This document shows, one piece after another, positions 53,826-62,179 of a stretch of 64,000 nt of DNA. Numbering within the stretch: position 1 is the stretch's first letter; each line of letters opens with the position of its first letter. The DNA comes from Albimonas marina. Its GTDB lineage: Bacteria; Pseudomonadota; Alphaproteobacteria; Rhodobacterales; Rhodobacteraceae. Location of the stretch: positions 778,365 to 842,364 of the forward strand of contig NZ_JARHUC010000003.1 of the NCBI RefSeq assembly GCF_029223255.1. Reading direction: 5' to 3'. The translations under genes were made by a program, and so were the position numbers. The notes beneath the pieces were generated by a model, which ran no database searches, had not been told where the DNA came from, and worked only from the letters and a program-made list of their open reading frames with translations.

Positions 53826-55135
53826 AGGCCGGAGCGCCTCCCCGCCCCAAGCGGCGCGCGGGCTCGGGGTCACGCACGCGCTTCGCGAGACGAAGGTCGG
53901 GCGGATCGGCCATCGCGGCGCCGGGCCGCGCGGCGATCGCCGGTCTCGCGCTGCTCGGCCTTGCCGGCTGCGGCGTGCAGGCAAGCGTCATCCAGGCCCG
54001 TCATTGGGACCTGAACGAGATGATGCGGCAGACGACGAACGAGCAGCTACTGCTCAACATCGTTCGGCTGCGCTACGACGAGACGCCGTATTTCCTGCAG
54101 ATCGGCAGCGTGACGACGAGCTTTTCCGCCGGAGCCAACGCGGGCGCGCAGGCGACGCTGCCGGACGGCGCGCCGAACGTGCTGGGGCTGAGCGCCGGCG
54201 TCTCCTACGCCGAGACGCCGACGGTGACCTGGGGTCTGCCGGATTCGCGCGAGCTTCTCGGCCGGCTGCACGCGCCCATGGGCGCCGACCAGCTGACGGT
54301 GCTGACCCAGTCTGGGCTGAGCCCCGCGTCGGTGCTGCGCATCGGCGCGAAGAAGATCAATCGGCTGAGGAACCTGGAGTTCGACCTCGAACGCGGCAGC
54401 TACGAGCCCGACAGCTACGGCGCCTTCGTCGAGGCGCTCGACCTGCTCGGGACGCTGCTGCGCGAGGGTTTGGTCGATCTCTCCTACGGCGTCTACAGCA
54501 ACGCGGCCGGGGGCAAGATCCCGATGTCGAAGATCGACCCTGTCGCCATGGCCGAGGCGCTGCCGTCGGGCATGCAGTTCATGACGCGCGACAACCCCAA
54601 CGTCTTCGAGCCGCTGAAGCTGTCCAAGCCGCTGTTCCTCCGTTTCACGCGGGGCTCGGCGGCGGATCCACGGGTGCTGCGGCTGCGCGACCTGCTCGAC
54701 CTGGACCCCGAGCGCCAGTCCTTCGCGATCATCGACACCGGCGGTTCGGGGACCGAGGAGCTCCTGTCGGAGTCCGGTCGCCAATCGCGCGTGCTCGACG
54801 ACGCCGCGCCGCTGCGGGAGATCGTTCTGAACAACCGTTCGGTGATGGAGGTCCTGCGCTTCGCGTCGGCCTACGTCGCCGTCCCGCAGCGGGACCTCGC
54901 GGCGGGCATCGTGCGTCCGCGCAGCGCGCCCGCGCGCGTGTGGCTGGACGTCGAGACGTCCGACATCCGGCCGAGCGACGCGTGGCTCGCGGTCGAGCGC
55001 GACGGACGCTGGTTCTACATCCGCGCCGACGACCTCGACACCCGCATCGGCTTCACCCTGCTCAACGCCCTTTTCGACTCCGTCGTCGGCGAGGTGCCTG
55101 GCGCGAAACCGCTCCTCACCCTGCCGGTGAAGTGA
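53822..55135 (+). CDS. Exported lipoprotein of unknown function
   Basis: 437 residues; GTG start overlaps the barrel gene stop by 4 nt. A basic N-terminus is followed by a hydrophobic segment and the lipobox LAGC (about residue 43), so it is a lipoprotein. The body has no recognised domain. Its N-terminal region, MMRQTTNEQLLLNIVRLRYDETPYFLQIGSVTTSFSAG, is a distinctive block, and a beta-rich C-terminus follows. Coupling to the barrel gene suggests an outer-membrane complex. Function unknown. Confidence 0.8.
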   Translation: MKAGAPPRPKRRAGSGSRTRFARRRSGGSAIAAPGRAAIAGLALLGLAGCGVQASVIQARHWDLNEMMRQTTNEQLLLNIVRLRYDETPYFLQIGSVTTSFSAGANAGAQATLPDGAPNVLGLSAGVSYAETPTVTWGLPDSRELLGRLHAPMGADQLTVLTQSGLSPASVLRIGAKKINRLRNLEFDLERGSYEPDSYGAFVEALDLLGTLLREGLVDLSYGVYSNAAGGKIPMSKIDPVAMAEALPSGMQFMTRDNPNVFEPLKLSKPLFLRFTRGSAADPRVLRLRDLLDLDPERQSFAIIDTGGSGTEELLSESGRQSRVLDDAAPLREIVLNNRSVMEVLRFASAYVAVPQRDLAAGIVRPRSAPARVWLDVETSDIRPSDAWLAVERDGRWFYIRADDLDTRIGFTLLNALFDSVVGEVPGAKPLLTLPVK

Positions 55136-55202
55136 CGTGGTCGGACACATGAAACGAACGCGGGCGCAATGCCCGCCGCACTGCAACAGGAGCGATGGAT
55201 CC

Positions 55203-56831
55203 ATGGCGACGAGACACATTAAGGCAATGATCGTCCTCGGCGGATTCTTGGCGGCCTCGACAGCGGTCGCGCAGGACTACGACCTCGTGATCAGCAACGG
55301 CAGGGTCATCGACCCTGAAACCCTGTACGACGACATCGCCAACGTCGGCATTACGGACGGGCGCATCGTCGCCATCAGCAAGGATCCGCTGACAGGCGCG
55401 GAGACCATTGACGCAGCGGGGCACATCGTGGCGCCGGGCTTCATCGACACCCATTTCCACTTTCAGATGCCGATCGGCTATTCCCTCGGACTGCGCGACG
55501 GCCTGACCAGCAGCATGGATTTCGAGATGGGCTGTGCGGGATCCTATGTCGCCGCCTGGTACGAGGCGCGTGCGGGTGTGACCCAGGCCAACTATGGCTG
55601 CGCGGTCAGCCACGAGTTCGCCCGCGCGATGATCCTGGACGGGTCGGACGGCGCTGAGTACCTGATAAACGGCCCCGTAGCCGCTTACACAACTCGGGCG
55701 AAAACAGGCTGGAGCGTGACGCGCCCGACCCTGGAACAGGGCAACGCGATTCTCGAAGAGATCGACAAGGGCCTGATGGCTGGCGCGCCCGGCATCGGCA
55801 GCACCACGGGATACATGAGAGCGGGCATCTCTTCCCGCGAGTTGTTCGAGGTGCAGAAGGTCGGCGCACGCTATGGCCGCCCGACGGGCTCCCATACACG
55901 CTATACGCTCGGCAACGACACGACCGAGGTCAACGGCGCGCAGGAACTCATCACAAACGCGATCGCGCTCGGCGCGCCTGCGATCGTCCTGCACTTCAAC
56001 AACCCCGGCTGGCGCGTGACTCACGAATTGATTTCAGGGCTGCAAGAAAGGGGCTTCAACATCTGGGGAGAAATCTATCCCTACGCTGCAGGCTCCACCA
56101 CGATCAATGCCGAGTTTCTGGAGCCCCAGAGCTGGGTCGACGATCTGGGCAACCGCTATGAGGAGTCCATTCTGGATCCGGTCACGGGTGAATACTACAC
56201 CCTCGAGACCTACACGGCGACCGTCGCCTCCGAACCGACCAGGCCGGTCGTCGTATTCAAGATGCCCGAAGCAGACCAGGCGAAGTGGTTGACGTTGAAG
56301 GGCGTGACCATGGCCAGCGATGGGGTTGGCGCCAAGCCGTACGATGCCCCGTGGGATTTCCCGATGGACCAGCTGGGCGGCACGCACCCTCGCACCGCCG
56401 GATCCCGGGGCGCCACGATCCGGCTCGGTCGGGAAAACAACATCCCGATGATGCAGCTGATGTCGATCCTCAGCTACAACGCCGCCAAGCATCTGGGCGA
56501 TACGGGCCTAAAGGCGATGCAGGAGCGCGGTCGCATCCAGCCCGGCATGGTCGCCGACATCGTGGTGTTCGACCCCGAACTCTTCACGGACAATTCGACC
56601 TACGAGAACGGCGCCATCCCTTCGACGGGCATGAAAGCCGTGATCGTCAACGGCCAGGTGACGGTGCGCGACGATGTGCTGCTTCCTGTCTTCGCCGGTC
56701 AGGCGATCCGGTTCGATCCCGAAGACAAGCCGCGCTTCGAGCCGATCTCGGTAGAGGCATGGAACGCCGAGTTTTCGACAGGGATGCCCAGCGACTTCAC
56801 GGGCGCCTTCCCCATGGGCGGTGGAAACTGA
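55203..56831 (+). CDS. Exported D-aminoacylase-type amidohydrolase (II)
   Basis: 542 residues with a signal peptide (about 1-24, ending AVAQ). The metal motif PGFIDTHFHFQ is followed by the barrel (LHFNNPGW, GEIYPYAAGSTT) and the C-terminal ERGRIQPGMVADIVVFDPELF. It is clearly paralogous to the gene at 57669 (long identical stretches such as ERGRI, NNIPMMQLMSILSYNAAK and GLRDGLTSSMDFE) and more distantly to 51385. AGGAG lies 10 nt before the ATG. The substrate is unknown; a periplasmic N-acyl or amide hydrolase is inferred. Located 67 nt after the lipoprotein gene. Confidence 0.9.
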   Translation: MATRHIKAMIVLGGFLAASTAVAQDYDLVISNGRVIDPETLYDDIANVGITDGRIVAISKDPLTGAETIDAAGHIVAPGFIDTHFHFQMPIGYSLGLRDGLTSSMDFEMGCAGSYVAAWYEARAGVTQANYGCAVSHEFARAMILDGSDGAEYLINGPVAAYTTRAKTGWSVTRPTLEQGNAILEEIDKGLMAGAPGIGSTTGYMRAGISSRELFEVQKVGARYGRPTGSHTRYTLGNDTTEVNGAQELITNAIALGAPAIVLHFNNPGWRVTHELISGLQERGFNIWGEIYPYAAGSTTINAEFLEPQSWVDDLGNRYEESILDPVTGEYYTLETYTATVASEPTRPVVVFKMPEADQAKWLTLKGVTMASDGVGAKPYDAPWDFPMDQLGGTHPRTAGSRGATIRLGRENNIPMMQLMSILSYNAAKHLGDTGLKAMQERGRIQPGMVADIVVFDPELFTDNSTYENGAIPSTGMKAVIVNGQVTVRDDVLLPVFAGQAIRFDPEDKPRFEPISVEAWNAEFSTGMPSDFTGAFPMGGGN

Positions 56832-56862
56832 TCGTGACGATCGAGCGCGAGGAGGCAGGATC

Positions 56863-57603
56863 ATGCGGTTCTTGATCTCGGCCTTTGTGGCGGCCGTGCT
56901 GGCTGCCACGCCCGCGGTGGCGGATCCGGAAGCGATAGAGTTTTCCGATCTCCCGGACCCGTTGGCCATGGCCTTCGACGACCCCTATGCGGACATGGGG
57001 CTCGAGTTGCTCAACGAGCTGAAGGTTCTGGTTCAGCTAGACCAGAAGCTCGCCGGCGACGACCTGACCGAAGAGACGCGCCTGCGCCTCGACGCCCGCC
57101 GCACCGCCGCGCGGGAGACGCTCGAAGCGAACGGGCAGGACGTCGCCGCGTTGCTCGAGCAGCGGTGGGAGGTCGCGAGGAAGCGGCAGGCGGCCCGCAT
57201 GGCGACGAACCCGATCCTCGATGGCGTCGAGGTCGCGATCTCCGGCTACATCATCCCTGCACCACCGGCCGCTGATGGCGGCGGATTGGGCTATCTGGTC
57301 CCCACCGTGGGGATGTGCAGCCATCTTCCGCCGCCGCCGCCGAACCAGCTCGTGCGGGTCAGTCTGCCCGCTGATCATCGGCCTGCGTCGCTCTACACGC
57401 AGGTCAACGTCACCGGCCTGCTTCGCGCCGAGCCGAGCGACGCCACGATCTTCATCCTCGATGGAGAGGCGCGGATGCTCAGCGGCTGGACGCTGAGAGC
57501 CGCCGCCGTCGACCTGTCGGCCGGCGGAGCCAAGCGGACGACGCCATGGATACGTCGGCTCCCTGGCTACGGTCCTCGTGAACCGAGCGCGCCGAGCGAA
57601 TGA
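56863..57603 (+). CDS. Exported DUF3299 family protein
   Basis: 246 residues with a signal peptide (1-20, ending AVA). Helical N-terminal half (LDQKLAGDDLTEETRLRLDARR), then the DUF3299 core: VAISGYIIPAPPAADGGGLGYLVPTVGMCSHLPPPPPNQLVRVSLP, in which the Cys-His-PPPPxNQ pattern is the family hallmark, and LYTQVNVTGLLRAEPSDATIF. It is periplasmic, and DUF3299 proteins are often linked with ABC export or peptidase genes; no activity is proven. GGAGG is about 8 nt upstream. It lies between the two paralogous amidohydrolases. Confidence 0.88.
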   Translation: MRFLISAFVAAVLAATPAVADPEAIEFSDLPDPLAMAFDDPYADMGLELLNELKVLVQLDQKLAGDDLTEETRLRLDARRTAARETLEANGQDVAALLEQRWEVARKRQAARMATNPILDGVEVAISGYIIPAPPAADGGGLGYLVPTVGMCSHLPPPPPNQLVRVSLPADHRPASLYTQVNVTGLLRAEPSDATIFILDGEARMLSGWTLRAAAVDLSAGGAKRTTPWIRRLPGYGPREPSAPSE

Positions 57604-57668
57604 CCCCAAGGACGAACGGGCGGCGCGCTCGAGGCGCGCTGTCCTCAGGAAATGCTGACCGGAAAAAC

Positions 57669-59303
57669 ATGAAGATGGGAAAAAAGATGAAAGTCCTTGT
57701 CTGCACGTTGATCGTGTCTGCGCTGGTCTGCTCGCCTGGGCTTGCTCAGGACTACGACCTCGTGATCGCCAACGGCCGGGTGATGGACCCCGAGACGTTG
57801 TTCGACGACATCGCCAATGTCGGCATCACCGACGGCCGCATCGTCGCCATCAGCACGGACCCGCTGACCGGAGGCGAGACGGTCGATGCGACCGGCCACA
57901 TCGTGGCGCCGGGCTTCATCGACACCCATTTCCATTGGCAGACGCCGATCGGCTACCGGGTCGGCCTGCGCGACGGCCTGACCAGCAGCATGGATTTCGA
58001 GGCGGGCTGCGCGGGATCATACATCGCCGCCTGGTATGAAGCGCGCGCCGGCGTGACCCAGGCCAACTACGGCTGCGCGGTCAGCCACGAACTGGCCCGC
58101 GCGGTGGTGCTCGACGGGTCGACGGGCGATTTCCTCATAAACGGTCCCATTGCCGCTCTGGAAACCCGGAAGAAATCGGGCTGGAGCGTCACGCGCCCGA
58201 CCCTGGAACAGGGCAACGCAATTCTCGAAGAGATCGACAAGGGTCTGCAGGCGGGCGCGCCGGGCATCGGCAGCACCGTGGGGTACATGAGAGAAGGCGT
58301 CTCTTCCCGCGAGATGTTCGAGGTGCAGAAGGCTGGCGCGCGCTACGGCCGCCCGACCGGCGCACATACGCGCTATACGCTCGGCACCGACACGACCGAG
58401 AACAACGGCGCGCAGGAACTCATCGCCAATGCCTTGGCGCTCGGCGCCCCGGCGATCGTCCTTCACTTCAACAACCCCGGCTGGCGGCTTGCCCACGAAA
58501 TGATTTCGAGGCTTCAGGAACAGGGCCACAACATCTGGGGTGAAATCTATCCTTACGCTGCAGGGTCCACCACGCTGAATGCCTCTTTTCTGCAGCCGGA
58601 GAGTTGGGTCGAGCAGTTGGGCAACCGCTACGAGGATACCGTGCAGGATCCGGTCACGGGTGACTTCTACACCTTGGAGACATTCAAGGCCGACACGGCT
58701 TCCAATCCGACCAAGCCGATCGTCGTGTTCAAGATGCCCGCCGAAGATGCGCCGAAATGGCTGACGCTGAAGGGCGTCACCGTGGCCAGCGACGCGCTTC
58801 CTCCCGAACCGCATTTCGGCCCGTGGGACATCCCGCTGGACCAGCTCGGCAACACCCACCCCCGCGCGGCTGGCGCCCGGGGCATAACGATCCGTTTCGG
58901 CCGGGAAAACAACATCCCGATGATGCAGCTGATGTCGATCCTCAGCTACAACGCCGCCAAGCGCCTGGGCGATACGGGCCTTAAAGCGATGCAGGAACGC
59001 GGCCGCATCCAGACCGGGATGGTCGCCGACATCGTGGTGTTCGACCCCGAACTCTTCACGGACAATGCGACGTACGAGAAGGGCGCCGTGCCTTCAACGG
59101 GCATGAAGGCCGTGATCGTCAACGGGCAGGTCGCGTCGCGTGACGACAAGGTGCTTCCTGTCTTCGCCGGTCAGCCGATCCGGTTCGATCCCGAAGACAA
59201 GCCGCGCTTCGTGCCGATCTCGGTAGAGGCGTGGAATGCCGAATTCTCGACCGGGATGCCCAGCGACTTCACGGGAGCCTTCCCGGCGAATGGCGGCAAC
59301 TGA
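57669..59303 (+). CDS. Exported D-aminoacylase-type amidohydrolase (III)
   Basis: 544 residues. The signal peptide follows a short charged start (MKMGKKMKVLVCTLIV...GLAQ). Same architecture as the gene at 55203, with metal motif PGFIDTHFHWQ, LHFNNPGW, GEIYPYAAGSTT and ERGRIQTGMVADIVVFDPELF. The C-terminal 60 residues are nearly identical to that paralogue. ATGs at 57669, 57675 and 57687 are all possible starts; no ribosome site is strong. The pair arose by tandem duplication and then diverged mainly in the barrel loops and residues 150-250, which may reflect different substrates. Confidence 0.9.
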   Translation: MKMGKKMKVLVCTLIVSALVCSPGLAQDYDLVIANGRVMDPETLFDDIANVGITDGRIVAISTDPLTGGETVDATGHIVAPGFIDTHFHWQTPIGYRVGLRDGLTSSMDFEAGCAGSYIAAWYEARAGVTQANYGCAVSHELARAVVLDGSTGDFLINGPIAALETRKKSGWSVTRPTLEQGNAILEEIDKGLQAGAPGIGSTVGYMREGVSSREMFEVQKAGARYGRPTGAHTRYTLGTDTTENNGAQELIANALALGAPAIVLHFNNPGWRLAHEMISRLQEQGHNIWGEIYPYAAGSTTLNASFLQPESWVEQLGNRYEDTVQDPVTGDFYTLETFKADTASNPTKPIVVFKMPAEDAPKWLTLKGVTVASDALPPEPHFGPWDIPLDQLGNTHPRAAGARGITIRFGRENNIPMMQLMSILSYNAAKRLGDTGLKAMQERGRIQTGMVADIVVFDPELFTDNATYEKGAVPSTGMKAVIVNGQVASRDDKVLPVFAGQPIRFDPEDKPRFVPISVEAWNAEFSTGMPSDFTGAFPANGGN

Positions 59304-59462
59304 GGTCTATGTGGTCAGGCAAGAAGACGGGATCATGCAATCTTGGTCTCCGTCTTGTTGGCGGCCATTTGCCCAGATCTTGAGCGCGTGCTGCCGGTTC
59401 CGCTTCGTCAACACCGAACGGGACGGTCCCGAAACCCAACTCACGGAAAAGGGAGAGCGAGA

Positions 59463-60461
59463 ATGAAATTTCGCAACACCATCATGGCCCTTGCGGTTTC
59501 TGCGGCGGCGACCTTCGGCCCGGCCTACGCCCAGACAACAGAAGGCCTGCCTGTTGCCGCCGCGATCGAACAGGTCGCGACGAAGCTTGCCGGGCGCATC
59601 GGCTTCGCGGCGCAGGAAATCGGCGGCGACGACGTCATCGCGTTCAATGGCGATGAGACCTTCGCCATGGCCAGCACCTACAAGGTTGCGATCGCCACTG
59701 CAATTTTGGACCGCGTGGACAGGGGGGAACTGAGCCTCGACCAGATGGTCGAAATCACACCCGACATGATGATGATCGGGGACGCTGCGCTCAGCGACAC
59801 ATTCGTGCACGCAGGGCTTCAGCTTTCGGTGGCGAACCTGATCGAGATCATGATCACGGAGAGCGACAACACCGCGACCGACACCTTGATGGGGCTGGCC
59901 GGCGGACCCGCGGCAGTGACCGAGAATCTGCGCAGGCTCGGGATCACCGATTTCAGGGTCGATCGGACGACCGGCGAGATCATCGGGGAATTCTATGGCC
60001 TGCCGGGACCCGCCACGACGAAGGTCGCCACTGAGGCTTTCAAGACAAGGCCAGAGCTTGCAACGATCGTAAGTAACCGCAATCTGGACTTCGAGGCGGA
60101 CCCCCGCGACCAGGCAACGCCCCTTGCGATGCTGCAACTCCTGCTTGCCATCGACAGCGGCACGGCGATGAGCGCCGAGAGCCGCGACTTCCTGCTCGAT
60201 GTCATGTCGCGTACGCGCACCGGCGCTGGCCGGCTCAAGGGGCTGCTGCCCAGGGGAACGCCCGTGGCGCACAAGACCGGAACCATTGGGGGAGTGGCCA
60301 ACGACGTCGGTTACATCACGCTCCCCGACGGTCGTCGGTTTGCAATCGCCGTGTTCACCAAGAGCAGCGCGACGTCCGAGGCGGACAGGGACCGGGCAAT
60401 TGCCGAGGTCGCCCGCTCGCTGTTCGACTACTTCTACGTCGGGCAGATGGCGAAGCCTTAA
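59463..60461 (+). CDS. Class A beta-lactamase-like serine hydrolase
   Basis: 332 residues with a signal peptide (1-23). The class A fold is clear: S71-T-Y-K74, S134-D-N136 and K271-T-G. The omega-loop normally containing E166-x-x-L-N reads DRTTGEIIGEFYG here, with no obvious Glu at the classical position and an insertion after it, followed by ADPRDQATPLAML as in longer class A enzymes. It may hydrolyse beta-lactams poorly or act on another amide or ester. GGAG lies near the ATG. Its place inside an amidohydrolase run makes a catabolic hydrolase role as likely as resistance. Confidence 0.87.
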   Translation: MKFRNTIMALAVSAAATFGPAYAQTTEGLPVAAAIEQVATKLAGRIGFAAQEIGGDDVIAFNGDETFAMASTYKVAIATAILDRVDRGELSLDQMVEITPDMMMIGDAALSDTFVHAGLQLSVANLIEIMITESDNTATDTLMGLAGGPAAVTENLRRLGITDFRVDRTTGEIIGEFYGLPGPATTKVATEAFKTRPELATIVSNRNLDFEADPRDQATPLAMLQLLLAIDSGTAMSAESRDFLLDVMSRTRTGAGRLKGLLPRGTPVAHKTGTIGGVANDVGYITLPDGRRFAIAVFTKSSATSEADRDRAIAEVARSLFDYFYVGQMAKP

Positions 60462-60496
60462 GCGGGAAAACTTCGCCGTGCAGTCTGTCGCGGTGA

Positions 60497-60524
60497 GATC
60501 TTGCATGGCGCAGACAGAACTCTT
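60497..60524 (+). repeat. Shared leader motif, copy 1 (partner at 62116)
   Basis: GATCTTGCATGGCGCAGACA at the start of this motif recurs upstream of the next hydrolase gene as GATCCTGCACGGCGCAGATC (62116-62135). Both are followed by GAACTCT and then by AGGAGAAATCC or TGGAGAAATCC just before the start codons. Duplicated 5' leader. Confidence 0.7.
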
Positions 60525-60561
60525 CGGGAAGAACCATCGTTATCCCGCCAGGAGAAATCCG

Positions 60562-62091
60562 GTGAAGACCCCAATGCAAAGGAAAACCCCAGTGAAGAGC
60601 CTAGTGAAACCATTACCTGCCCTGCTTGTTTCGTCGCTGCTGTGCGTCACACCAGCACTCGCACAGCAGGCCATGACACAGGAAGAGGGCCAGGCGACCT
60701 TTGATGCGGTGCTCGCCGAAACTGCTGAACTGATCAAAGAAATGAACATCCCGGGACTTGGTGTCGGGGTCATCCATGGGCCCAACACTTACAGCGCCGG
60801 ACTCGGTGTCACCAAAGTAGGCACCGACGAGGCCGTTACTCCTGATACGCAGTTTCAAATTGGCTCTGTGACCAAAACCTTCCTTTCGACAGTGGCCCTG
60901 CAGCTGTCCGAACGGGGCGAGCTGGATTTGAACGCGCGTGTCGTCGACCTCCTGCCGTGGTTCAGGGTCGCGGATCCCGACGCAACGTCGAAAGCCCGGG
61001 TCGTCGACCTGTTCCACCATCGCGCTGGCTGGTATGGCGACCATGGGTTTCTTCGTGTTCCTCCGGGCGGGTCGATCAGCGAGAAGGTCATGCTCCAGGC
61101 GGCTTACGTCGAGCAGCTCTATCCGTTCGGTCAAACCTGGATGTACAACAACACCAGCATCACCTTCGCGACCCATGTGGTGTCGCATGCCGGCGGAAAA
61201 CCGATCGAGACCCTGATCGAAGAGAACCTGTTGACGCCGCTCGGCATGGAGTCGTCATCCTTCAATTACGATGCCACCCCGCCGGCTGAAAACTACGCAT
61301 GGGGTCATCCGCCGATCTACGGGGAAGGCAGCATCAGCGATCTCAAGCCGTACTACATTCCGTTGATAAGAGAGTCCGCAGCCTCCGGCGCGCTCCGGTC
61401 GACGATTAACGACATGCTGAAATACGCCCGCTTTCAGCTGGACGGCGCGGACGCCGCCGGGAACCAGCTGCTGTCCAAAGAAGCGCTGGACTATGCCCAC
61501 GCTCCGGCAGTCGAGGCCGAGGCCGGCGACTTTACCGGGCTGACATGGTTCATCCACGATTACGGCGGGGTCACCAGCCCCAGCCACGGGGGGAACTGGC
61601 CCGGCACGCGGTCTTTTCTGCAGCTGATCCCGGATCACGACTTTGCCGTGGTGGTTTTGATCCACAGCGATCGCGGAGCCGAGGCCTACAAGAAAGTTGC
61701 GAATGCAATGGTCAAAGCCTTCACGGGAATCGAGGCCGACTCTCCGGTCGCAGCGGGGGCTGATCCGGCTGTGCTCGATCCCTTCGTCGGCGTCTTCAAG
61801 GGAAATTCCCAGAACATCGAGATCCGGAAAGAGGACGACAAATATGTGTTTGTCCAGTTCTCCGCATTGACCAGCGGAGCGGATCCCGCGCCTGCCAATG
61901 TGGCCAACACGGCCGAGGGCTGGTTCATCATCACCGAAGGCCCGAACGAGGGCGCCCTTGGCGAATTGCTCGAAGATCCGTCTGGCGAACTCAACTACGT
62001 GCGATTCAACCACCGGATCTTCATTCGGGGCGACGGGGCGGTCGACGAATTCTCGCTCTCCGGGTCTGTCTTCGATAAACCGGCTGAGTAA
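60562..62091 (+). CDS. Exported S12/beta-lactamase-fold serine hydrolase
   Basis: 509 residues from GTG 60562. This start is chosen because AGGAG lies 7 nt upstream; the next ATG (60574) is 19 nt from it. Signal peptide about 1-36 (ending ALAQQ). Serine beta-lactamase/PBP4*-type domain (PF00144): S102-V-T-K105, Y195-N-N197 and SHGG near residue 340. The C-terminal 110 residues form a second small domain seen in S12 peptidases and MlrB-like enzymes. It could cleave D-amino acid-containing peptides, esters or linear peptide intermediates. Part of the amidohydrolase run; the substrate is unknown. Confidence 0.9.
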   Translation: MKTPMQRKTPVKSLVKPLPALLVSSLLCVTPALAQQAMTQEEGQATFDAVLAETAELIKEMNIPGLGVGVIHGPNTYSAGLGVTKVGTDEAVTPDTQFQIGSVTKTFLSTVALQLSERGELDLNARVVDLLPWFRVADPDATSKARVVDLFHHRAGWYGDHGFLRVPPGGSISEKVMLQAAYVEQLYPFGQTWMYNNTSITFATHVVSHAGGKPIETLIEENLLTPLGMESSSFNYDATPPAENYAWGHPPIYGEGSISDLKPYYIPLIRESAASGALRSTINDMLKYARFQLDGADAAGNQLLSKEALDYAHAPAVEAEAGDFTGLTWFIHDYGGVTSPSHGGNWPGTRSFLQLIPDHDFAVVVLIHSDRGAEAYKKVANAMVKAFTGIEADSPVAAGADPAVLDPFVGVFKGNSQNIEIRKEDDKYVFVQFSALTSGADPAPANVANTAEGWFIITEGPNEGALGELLEDPSGELNYVRFNHRIFIRGDGAVDEFSLSGSVFDKPAE

Positions 62092-62115
62092 GAGCCACGG
62101 ATTCGGTGGAGGGGC

Positions 62116-62144
62116 GATCCTGCACGGCGCAGATCGAACTCTCC
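62116..62144 (+). repeat. Shared leader motif, copy 2 (partner at 60497)
   Basis: GATCCTGCACGGCGCAGATC followed by GAACTCTCC, matching the copy before the S12 hydrolase. The ribosome site TGGAGAAATCC follows at 62167-62177. Confidence 0.7.
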
Positions 62145-62179
62145 ACCGAACCCGCTGCGTCGACATCTGGAGAAATCCA

